Source of the DNA: Microbacteriaceae bacterium | Lineage (GTDB): Bacteria > Actinomycetota > Actinomycetes > Actinomycetales > Microbacteriaceae | Reading direction: 5' to 3' | NCBI GenBank assembly: GCA_007117135.1 | Contig: SKHB01000093.1 | Span: forward strand, 1 to 37,037 | DNA length: 37,037 nucleotides | Part shown: positions 31,016-37,037 of the stretch, in pieces | How positions within the stretch are numbered: the stretch's first letter is position 1 | Layout: the number at the start of each line of letters is the position of its first letter | The notes under the pieces: generated by a model | Database searches by the model: none | Told to the model about the DNA's origin: nothing | Seen by the model: only the letters and a program-made list of their open reading frames with translations | Made by a program: the position numbers and the translations under genes

Positions 31016-32191
31016 CTAATGTTTTTTTTCGCGACTGGTCGCAGCAATAAGTGACGTCAGAAGGCCGTCAAGAATGGGGGTGGTGGTGGCGAGAATGATG
31101 CGCACATGTCCCCGACCTGCGACGCCACATTTTGCGCCATCTGTTAGTGCAACGCGGGCTTCGTGAAGCAAAAAATCTGCCACCGATTCGTAGTGTCCCG
31201 GGTTAACATCTCGAAGGTCTAACCAGCCGATATAGGTTCCCTGGGGCGGGGTGAAAGAGCTCTCACCAAACGCAGCCTGAAGACGCGTGGTGGCGAGGGC
31301 ACTGTTGTGGCGGATGTAGTTTTTCGCTTCCGCCAACCACGGCCCGCCATCCCGGTAGGCAGCAATAGATGCTTCCACACCCGGCGTGGAGGCACCGTGG
31401 GTGATCAGGAACTTCTTGGGTAACAGAGCCTGGTGGTGGTCATCCGAGGTGACAATCAGCTGTGCGCACTTGAGCCCCGCCAAATTCCACGCTTTTGAGG
31501 CGGAGATGGCCGTGACGGAGTGGTTTTTTGTTTGGTCGTTGAGCGACGCGTAGGGGATATGGTGGCCGTCGAAAACAAGAGGGGAGTGAATCTCATCTGA
31601 AAACACCAGCCCGCCTACCCGGTCAACAACCTCCGCCACAGCCAACAGTTCCTGTTGTGTGTGTACAAGACCCAGCGGGTTATGGGGGTTGCACAGAATC
31701 ATCATTCCGGCGCCAGCCAAGAATTCTTTCTCGATACGCTCTAAGTCAAACACCCACCGATTGCCATCTTGCAGGAAAGGAACTTCAACAACGGGGTGTC
31801 CTCGAAGAGGAGTCAGGCTGAGAAACGGCATATATGCGGGGGTCGGAACAATAATCGGCGCGCCCGGTGCTACGAGTTCTTGTAACACGGCGTCGTAGGC
31901 GACTAACACATCAGCCACCGGATAAATCCTCGACTCTGGAACCTGCCAACCAAATTCTTGTTCCAAGAAACCTTGAACCGTTGTTGAGAGTGTTTGAGCG
32001 AGGTGTTCTGGCAGGTAACCGAAGCGTTGCGCGGTGACGCTGTCACGTAAAGCCTCCACGATGACGTCTGCGACGGGGAAATCCATTTCGGCGACGAACG
32101 CCGGGGTGGCGTCTTTGTGGGTTGTCCACTTCAGGGACCCCTGGGCGAGGAAATGGTCTGGCCCCAGCTCATCCCACGGGTGTGCTGCCAT
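31016..32191 (-). CDS. MalY/PatB-type PLP-dependent C-S lyase (cystathionine beta-lyase-like)
   Basis: A 391-residue fold-type I aminotransferase relative. CNPHNPLG is at about residues 167-174. Asp199 in FSDEIHSPLV contacts PLP, and the Schiff-base lysine Lys233 is in ASKAWNLAG. PVADVIVEAL at the N-terminus after EMDFP is a MalY/PatB hallmark. These enzymes cleave cystathionine or cysteine S-conjugates to give homocysteine or thiols, pyruvate and ammonia. A role in methionine synthesis or sulfur scavenging is likely. The ATG overlaps the pgm stop as ATGA, so it is coupled to phosphoglucomutase, with which it has no obvious metabolic link. Confidence 0.9.
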   Translation of the reverse strand: MAAHPWDELGPDHFLAQGSLKWTTHKDATPAFVAEMDFPVADVIVEALRDSVTAQRFGYLPEHLAQTLSTTVQGFLEQEFGWQVPESRIYPVADVLVAYDAVLQELVAPGAPIIVPTPAYMPFLSLTPLRGHPVVEVPFLQDGNRWVFDLERIEKEFLAGAGMMILCNPHNPLGLVHTQQELLAVAEVVDRVGGLVFSDEIHSPLVFDGHHIPYASLNDQTKNHSVTAISASKAWNLAGLKCAQLIVTSDDHHQALLPKKFLITHGASTPGVEASIAAYRDGGPWLAEAKNYIRHNSALATTRLQAAFGESSFTPPQGTYIGWLDLRDVNPGHYESVADFLLHEARVALTDGAKCGVAGRGHVRIILATTTPILDGLLTSLIAATSREKKH

Positions 32192-33798
32192 CAGCGATCC
32201 ACCCCCTGTTCCAAAAGTGCCCGGGCAGATTCCATCAGGTCGTGCAGATGGTCCTCGGACAGAAACGATTCGGCATAAATTTTGTATATCGGCTCTGTGC
32301 CGGAAGGCCTCGCTGCAATCCAGCCGTGGTCGGTGACAAGTTTGATTCCGCCGAGACTCCCGCCCGTCGGGGCGTCGGTGAGGACTGTCATAATGGGCCG
32401 CCCGGCTAACTCACCCCCGGTGACGTCGCTTGGCGTGATGCCGCGAAGGAGGGCAATAACTTCCGGGGTGGCGGGGAAGTCGCTTCGCTGGTAGTGGGTG
32501 ACACCGTATTTTTCTTCCAGCTTTGTGTAGTGCCACGCTGGGTCGTGACCGGTGACGGCGAGGAGCTCCATCGCTAAAAGCCCCATCGCAATGCCGTCTT
32601 TTTCACTCACCCACGTGGAGCCATCGCGTGCGAGGGGAACCGCTCCCGCACTTTCTTCACCTCCAAAGCAAAGAGTTCCATTCGCGAGCCCGTCAACAAA
32701 CCATTTAAACCCCACAGGCACTTCATGAAGAGATCTGCCGCGGGCTTCCACCACTCGGTCAATCATCGACGATGACACCATTGTCTTCCCCACAGCGACG
32801 TCGCCTGGCCACGATGGTCGGTGGCCAAGTACGTAGTCAATGGCGACGGCGAGGAAATGGTTCGGGTTCATAAGACCCGCACGAGTGCGAATCCCGTGCC
32901 GGTCGGCGTCAGCGTCGTTGGCGACGAGAAGGGCGTAGTCGCCAACAGAGTCGGTGACGGCCATCGCATAGGGAGAGGAAGGGTCCATCCTGATGGCCCC
33001 GTCGTGATCGAGGGTCATGAATCCAAACTGTGGGTCGATGGTCTCATCAACAATGTCGAGGGGGAGTGACCAGGTTGCGGCAATTGCCTTCCAGTAGTCG
33101 ATCGCTGCCCCGCCAAGAGGGTGGACAGCGACCCGTTGGGGGAGAGTTCGAAGAGCCGCCATGTTTATCACTCGGTCCAAATCGGACACGTACGATTGCA
33201 CAAAGTCGAACGGGGTGGGGGCGGGTGCCTGGTGTCGGATGTCTTCCACACGGCTGAGATAGTCATTTGCCTTTTCGGCAATTACGCCGGTGATGGTTTC
33301 GTCGGCGGGCCCGCCGTGTGGCGGGTTGTATTTGATACCGCCGTCGGCGGGCGGGTTGTGTGAGGGGGTGATGATGATGCCGTCTGCCTGCAGGTTGCCT
33401 GGCGTCCCGCGGTTGTGGGCAATGATGGCGTGGCTGACAGCCGGGGTGGGGGTGGGTCGACCGAGAGAGTCAGTCAGCGCGGTCACACCATTTCCCGCCA
33501 ACACTTTCAAGACACTGTGTAGTGCGGGTGTGCTGAGCAGGTGGGTATCCGCTCCAACAAAGACAGGTCCGGAAATACCCGCAGACGCCCGGTAGTCAAC
33601 GACAGCCTGGGTGATGGCGCGGATGTGCGTGTCGTTGAAAGACCCCTCAAGGGAGCGGCCCCGATGCCCACTTGTGCCGAACCTCACCCGCTGTGACGGC
33701 TCGGCGGGGTCTGGCGTGATAGCCGAATATGCGTCCACAACTGCCTGGGTGTCAATAAGGTCTGACGGTGTGGCGGGGGCTCCAGCGCGCTCGTGCAT
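32191..33798 (-). CDS. pgm: Phosphoglucomutase (alpha-D-glucose phosphate-specific)
   Basis: A 535-residue alpha-D-phosphohexomutase that interconverts glucose 1-phosphate and glucose 6-phosphate, linking glycolysis with glycogen and sugar-nucleotide synthesis. The phosphorylated Ser146 is in TPSHNP, Mg2+ is held by Asp295, Asp297 and Asp299 (NDADADRHG), the sugar-binding loop GGEESAGA is present, and the phosphate-binding RPSGTEP is near the C-terminus. The length and RFGTSGHRG start fit the bacterial pgm group. CAGACT ends six bases before the ATG, and no Shine-Dalgarno is seen. It is divergent from pheA across a gap of 56 bases. Confidence 0.95.
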   Translation of the reverse strand: MHERAGAPATPSDLIDTQAVVDAYSAITPDPAEPSQRVRFGTSGHRGRSLEGSFNDTHIRAITQAVVDYRASAGISGPVFVGADTHLLSTPALHSVLKVLAGNGVTALTDSLGRPTPTPAVSHAIIAHNRGTPGNLQADGIIITPSHNPPADGGIKYNPPHGGPADETITGVIAEKANDYLSRVEDIRHQAPAPTPFDFVQSYVSDLDRVINMAALRTLPQRVAVHPLGGAAIDYWKAIAATWSLPLDIVDETIDPQFGFMTLDHDGAIRMDPSSPYAMAVTDSVGDYALLVANDADADRHGIRTRAGLMNPNHFLAVAIDYVLGHRPSWPGDVAVGKTMVSSSMIDRVVEARGRSLHEVPVGFKWFVDGLANGTLCFGGEESAGAVPLARDGSTWVSEKDGIAMGLLAMELLAVTGHDPAWHYTKLEEKYGVTHYQRSDFPATPEVIALLRGITPSDVTGGELAGRPIMTVLTDAPTGGSLGGIKLVTDHGWIAARPSGTEPIYKIYAESFLSEDHLHDLMESARALLEQGVDR

Positions 33799-33804
33799 AG
33801 GTCA

Positions 33805-33810
33805 AGTCTG
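33805..33810 (-). promoter_or_regulatory. -10 hexamer CAGACT for pgm
   Basis: CAGACT on the complement, the spacer TGACCT, then ATG 33798. The first base departs from TAGACT; the spacing is exact. Confidence 0.4.
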
Positions 33811-33842
33811 TCACTGGTGCGGGGTGTGTGGTGGTGGTTCAC

Positions 33843-33848
33843 TAGACT
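33843..33848 (+). promoter_or_regulatory. -10 hexamer TAGACT for pheA
   Basis: TAGACT, the spacer CCCCGT, then ATG 33855. No Shine-Dalgarno is visible, so a leaderless message is predicted. Confidence 0.5.
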
Positions 33849-33854
33849 CCCCGT

Positions 33855-34796
33855 ATGTCGAAAACCCCCCGATACAGTTACCTCGGTCCCGAGGGAACAT
33901 TCACCTGGGAGGCCCTCCGCCTTGTTCACGAGGCCAAAGGCGCGGATTGGGTGAGCGTGTCACACGTTGGCGAAGCGCTCGCAGATGTGGTGTCGGAGAG
34001 AAGCGACTTTGCCATGATTGCCATGGAAAATAGCGTCGAAGGGGGTGTGTCGGCGGCGCAGGATGCGTTGGCTGAACACCCGGGTCTTCGCATTGTGGGG
34101 GAATATCAAGTGCCGGTGCGGTTCACCCTGGTGGTCAGGCCCGGGACGGCTACCGAAGACATCACCACCATTGCCGCCCACCCAGTGGCATATGCGCAGT
34201 GTCGGAAATTTGTTGAAGCGCAACTCCCCGGACACATCCATTCACCGGCTTCATCTAACGTTCAGGCGGCCAAAGATCTCATCGACGCGGATGGTATCCA
34301 AGCGGCTCTCGCCCCGCCAGGGGTCGCAGAGCGCTACGGTTTGGACGTTATCGCCAACAATGTCGGCGATAACCCGGAGGCTGAAACCCGATTCGTTTTG
34401 GTGCGGCTGGGCGGTCACGTGCCTGAGCGAACCGGTGCAGATAAGACCAGCCTCATCGCTGAACTGCCCGATGACGGCCCGGGACGGCTACTAGAAATGT
34501 TGGAACAGTTCGCCACGCGGGGTGTCAACATGAGTTTGCTGGAATCTCGCCCCATTGGGGACGCCATGGGCCGATATCGGTTTGTCATTGACTTGGATGG
34601 TCACATTCACGATGAGCGCGTTGCAGATGCGCTCATGGGTCTGAGGCGTTTTAGTCCGAACGTGATTTTCTTGGGCTCCTACCCGCGAGCCAACGGTCAC
34701 CGTCCCGAAGTTCCCGAGAGATACACCGACGAAGCTTTCGTTGATGCGCAGGCGTGGCTGAAAGCCGTTGCCGAGGGTTTGCCCGATTTACCGTGA
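33855..34796 (+). CDS. pheA: Prephenate dehydratase
   Basis: A 313-residue monofunctional enzyme that converts prephenate to phenylpyruvate in phenylalanine synthesis. YLGPEGTFTWEAL opens the catalytic domain. The key Thr178-Arg179-Phe180 lies in ETRFVLV. An ACT regulatory domain follows from about residue 197, with ESRP at 230-233, which mediates phenylalanine feedback inhibition in this family. About 40 residues after the ACT domain form a C-terminal extension. No chorismate mutase domain is present. It is followed by serS after 12 bases. Confidence 0.96.
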   Translation: MSKTPRYSYLGPEGTFTWEALRLVHEAKGADWVSVSHVGEALADVVSERSDFAMIAMENSVEGGVSAAQDALAEHPGLRIVGEYQVPVRFTLVVRPGTATEDITTIAAHPVAYAQCRKFVEAQLPGHIHSPASSNVQAAKDLIDADGIQAALAPPGVAERYGLDVIANNVGDNPEAETRFVLVRLGGHVPERTGADKTSLIAELPDDGPGRLLEMLEQFATRGVNMSLLESRPIGDAMGRYRFVIDLDGHIHDERVADALMGLRRFSPNVIFLGSYPRANGHRPEVPERYTDEAFVDAQAWLKAVAEGLPDLP

Positions 34797-34802
34797 CAGA
34801 CT
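34797..34802 (+). promoter_or_regulatory. -10 hexamer CAGACT for serS
   Basis: CAGACT, a six-base spacer (AGAGGG), then GTG 34809. It has the same sequence and spacing as the pgm promoter. It begins one base after the pheA stop codon. Confidence 0.35.
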
Positions 34803-34808
34803 AGAGGG

Positions 34809-36086
34809 GTGATTGACCCCAGTCTTCTTCGCGACAACCCCGAACCGCTCATTGCTTCACTTGCCGCAAGGGGAGCGGAACGCTCGCTTGTTGATCAGGC
34901 GGTAACCGCTGATGACCACCGGCGCCAAGCGATTGCCCATTTTGAAGAGGCGCGTGCGGAACAAAACATTCTGGGCAAAGCCGTCGCTCAGGCATCTGGC
35001 GATGAAAAAGCGGCACTGGTTGCGAATGCGAAAGAACTTGCCCAGAGAGTGAAGGACGCTCAGGCTGCACTCACTGAAGCAGAAGAGGCAGCGAAGAAGG
35101 CCCTGTGGGCTCTGCCCAACATTGTCATTGAGGGTGTCCCCGCGGGTGGCGCGGACAACTTTCACACCATCAAAACGGTCGGGCATCAGCCGAGCTTTTC
35201 TTTTCCCGCACTCGATCACATAGAGATCGCCCAGCGACACGGTGCCATTGACATGGGGCGCGGCGCGAAGGTGTCGGGGTCAAGGTTTTATTTTCTAACC
35301 GGAATGGGAGCGTTGCTGGAAAATGCTCTCATGCAGCACGGACTTCAGACTGCCGTGGCTGCAGGCTTCACTCCGGTGATTCCGCCAACGCTGGTGCGAC
35401 CAGAGGTGATGGCGGGAACCGGGTTTTTAGGCGAACACGCGAGTGAGGTGTACTACCTACCCAACGATGATTTGTATTTGACGGGAACATCTGAAGTGGC
35501 GCTCGCAGGTTTCCACGCCGACGAAATTGTCGACCTATCATTGGGGCCGCTTCGCTATGTCGGTATGTCCACCTGTTACCGCCGGGAGGCAGGTTCGCAC
35601 GGCAAAGATGTGACCGGAATTATTCGTGTTCACCAGTTTCAGAAACTGGAAATGTTTAGCTACGTCTCACCGGCAGACGCCGAAGCAGAGCATGAGAAGC
35701 TTTTGGGGTGGCAGGAACAGATGCTCGGCGACCTGGGCCTTCACTACCGAGTGATTGATGTCGCCGCGGGGGACCTGGGGTCCTCAGCGGCCAGGAAATA
35801 TGACATTGAGGCGTGGATTCCCAGCCAGGGAACGTTCCGTGAACTCACCTCGACGTCCAACTGCACCACTTATCAAGCACGGCGCCTCAATGTTCGACAC
35901 CGGCCAGAGGCAGATGGGCCAACAGAAGCCGTGGCAACCCTTAACGGAACGCTTGCCACCACCAGGTGGATTGTTGCCCTGTTGGAAACCCACCAGCAAG
36001 AAGATGGCACTGTGGTGATTCCGGAGGTTCTTCGCCCGTACATGGGTGGACACGAGCGTATGGGGTCGGTGGGCGAGACCAGATGA
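34809..36086 (+). CDS. serS: Seryl-tRNA synthetase
   Basis: A 425-residue class II synthetase. An N-terminal coiled-coil arm, about residues 25-100 and rich in Ala, Glu and Lys, grips the long variable arm of tRNA-Ser. Motif 2 is STCYRREAG...[13 protein letters not shown], and motif 3 is [21 protein letters not shown] and [16 protein letters not shown] are family signatures. The start is GTG 34809. The stop overlaps the next gene as ATGA. A tRNA-Ser gene lies downstream of that gene, an arrangement that keeps enzyme and substrate close. Confidence 0.97.
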   Translation: MIDPSLLRDNPEPLIASLAARGAERSLVDQAVTADDHRRQAIAHFEEARAEQNILGKAVAQASGDEKAALVANAKELAQRVKDAQAALTEAEEAAKKALWALPNIVIEGVPAGGADNFHTIKTVGHQPSFSFPALDHIEIAQRHGAIDMGRGAKVSGSRFYFLTGMGALLENALMQHGLQTAVAAGFTPVIPPTLVRPEVMAGTGFLGEHASEVYYLPNDDLYLTGTSEVALAGFHADEIVDLSLGPLRYVGMSTCYRREAGSHGKDVTGIIRVHQFQKLEMFSYVSPADAEAEHEKLLGWQEQMLGDLGLHYRVIDVAAGDLGSSAARKYDIEAWIPSQGTFRELTSTSNCTTYQARRLNVRHRPEADGPTEAVATLNGTLATTRWIVALLETHQQEDGTVVIPEVLRPYMGGHERMGSVGETR

Positions 36087-36940
36087 GCCAGAGCCTGATC
36101 CCCACCGCCATGCACACTCGCCCCCAACCCCACCAATGGTTGGTGGCGCTCGACATTGACGGAACTGTTCTCGCCGAAGATGGGACACTGTCGGACGCGG
36201 TGAAGTCGGCTGTGGCGAGAGCCCGTGACAACGGGCACGATGTCACACTCGCGACGGGGCGTTCAGTGTCCTTGACGCTTCCGATTTTGAGACAGTTGGA
36301 CTTAGACCCGGAGTGGGTGGTGTGTTCAAACGGGGCCATTATTCTTCGCCGGGATGTCACAGAACCTGAAGGTTACCGCCGGGAATACGTGGAACATTTT
36401 GACCCCACGCCGGTACTTACCCGCATAAAGGAGGCTCTTCCCCAAGCCCACTACGCGGTGGAGAATGAGACGGGGCTTTACCGATACACCGGGTGGTTCC
36501 CCGAGGGTGCTCTGGATTTGGAAACTGAGAAGGTCGAGTTCGACGATCTTCTCACCACTGTCGCCACCCGTGTGGTGGTGATTGCGCCCGGTCACGACAT
36601 GGACGAATTCTTGGAGGCAGTCGAAAAGATGGACCTTCACCAGGTCAGTTACACCGTGGGCTGGACAACGTGGTTGGACATCGCTCCTGATGGCATCAAC
36701 AAGTCAACGGCGTTAGAGAAAGTGCGCCACCACTTGGGGTATGACCTGTCTCGGGTGATGGTGGTGGGCGATGGTCGAAACGACATCGAGATGCTGCAGT
36801 GGGCGGCGCAATCAGGCCGCGCGGTGGCGATGGGCCAAGCACCCCCCGAGGTGTCAATTCATGCCACTGAAGTCACTAAAACTCACGATGAAGACGGGGT
36901 GGCGTGGGCGCTGAAAACGCTTCCCACCAGAGTGTCCTAG
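36083..36940 (+). CDS. HAD-superfamily phosphatase, Cof (IIB) subfamily
   Basis: A 285-residue HAD hydrolase of the Cof type. Motif I is [14 protein letters not shown] with Asp24 as nucleophile and Asp26. Motif II is the Thr of LATGRS. Lys in GINKSTAL is motif III, and motif IV is [12 protein letters not shown]. The cap lies between motifs II and III, as in Cof proteins, which dephosphorylate sugar phosphates or cofactors such as FMN or PLP; the substrate is unknown here. ATG 36083 overlaps the serS stop as ATGA; the longer frame from 35966 lies inside serS and is not used. The pheA-serS-HAD order is common in actinobacteria (from memory). Confidence 0.9.
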   Translation: MSQSLIPTAMHTRPQPHQWLVALDIDGTVLAEDGTLSDAVKSAVARARDNGHDVTLATGRSVSLTLPILRQLDLDPEWVVCSNGAIILRRDVTEPEGYRREYVEHFDPTPVLTRIKEALPQAHYAVENETGLYRYTGWFPEGALDLETEKVEFDDLLTTVATRVVVIAPGHDMDEFLEAVEKMDLHQVSYTVGWTTWLDIAPDGINKSTALEKVRHHLGYDLSRVMVVGDGRNDIEMLQWAAQSGRAVAMGQAPPEVSIHATEVTKTHDEDGVAWALKTLPTRVS

Positions 36941-36943
36941 ACT
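36938..36943 (+). promoter_or_regulatory. -10 hexamer TAGACT for tRNA-Ser
   Basis: TAGACT shares its TAG with the stop codon of the HAD gene and lies seven bases before the mature 5' end of tRNA-Ser. If used, transcription would begin at or within one base of G36951. No -35 was recognised, and part of the match comes from the stop codon. Confidence 0.35.
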
Positions 36944-36950
36944 TTTCGCC

Positions 36951-37037
36951 GGAGGGCTGTCCGAGCGGCCGAAGGAGCTGGTCTTGAAAACCAGTGGGCA
37001 GAAATGTCTCGTGGGTTCGAATCCCACGCCCTCCGCC
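36951..37037 (+). tRNA. tRNA-Ser (anticodon TGA), 3' CCA cut by the window end
   Basis: GGAGGGC (36951-36957) pairs with GCCCTCC (37028-37034). The anticodon stem CTGGT/ACCAG encloses CTTGAAA, giving anticodon TGA, which reads UCA and related serine codons. The long variable arm and the GTGGGTTCGAATCCCAC T-arm are intact. Discriminator G is at 37035 and the CC of an encoded CCA ends the window. Confidence 0.97.

Noticed and set aside
35966-36082. A longer start for the Cof-type HAD protein at 35966
   Set aside because: The added residues lie within serS, are Cys/Trp/Gly rich with no HAD match, and ATG 36083 gives a clean ATGA overlap.
1-37037. CRISPR arrays, insertion sequences, integrases, toxin-antitoxin or defence genes
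   Set aside because: No spaced direct repeats, terminal inverted repeats, transposase motifs or known defence domains were seen; gene content is housekeeping, transport and catabolism.

Overview
The window looks like a compact, gene-dense chromosome segment from a small-genome actinobacterium, most likely of the Microbacteriaceae type. This is inferred from family content: EndoMS/NucS, an actinobacterial-class PfkA, a DtxR/IdeR-type iron box, frequent GTG starts and a moderately high GC content. No taxonomic search was possible. It holds 34 protein genes and two tRNA genes, and no gene-free stretch reaches 300 bases. No CRISPR array, insertion sequence, integrase or clear intrinsic terminator was seen.

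Layout. tRNA-Leu(CAG) opens the window and its 3' half is antisense to the end of an SDR gene, which follows a gabD2-like aldehyde dehydrogenase (minus strand). A copper chaperone and copper P-type ATPase pair follows (plus). A minus-strand run holds a MATE exporter, an MFS transporter, nucS, a Gph-like phosphatase and a Pro/Trp-rich membrane protein. Then come an M13 peptidase, three small envelope proteins, pfkA on the opposite strand, a small membrane protein and a PYROXD2-like oxidoreductase.

The centre holds two metabolic blocks. The first is putA, an Lrp/AsnC regulator, an ArgZ-like guanidino hydrolase and ornithine aminotransferase; read together they suggest arginine to ornithine to glutamate semialdehyde to glutamate. 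The second is an iron block: a three-gene Fe3+ ABC transporter behind a DtxR/IdeR-type box, then an acyl-CoA dehydrogenase-like protein, an alpha/beta hydrolase, a lipoate ligase with an N-terminal accessory domain, and a FecCD/HmuV pair with no binding protein nearby. The right end holds a GNAT protein, a MalY-type C-S lyase, phosphoglucomutase, prephenate dehydratase, seryl-tRNA synthetase, a Cof-type HAD phosphatase and tRNA-Ser(UGA).

The most striking pattern is regulatory. At least 14 protein genes, most of them first in a transcription unit, have a TAGnCT-like -10 hexamer ending 6 to 8 bases before the start codon and no Shine-Dalgarno sequence, so they look leaderless. Genes inside operons mostly have Shine-Dalgarno sites or ATGA/GTGA/TAATG overlaps. 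The same spacing precedes tRNA-Ser, which suggests a tRNA transcribed almost from its mature 5' end.
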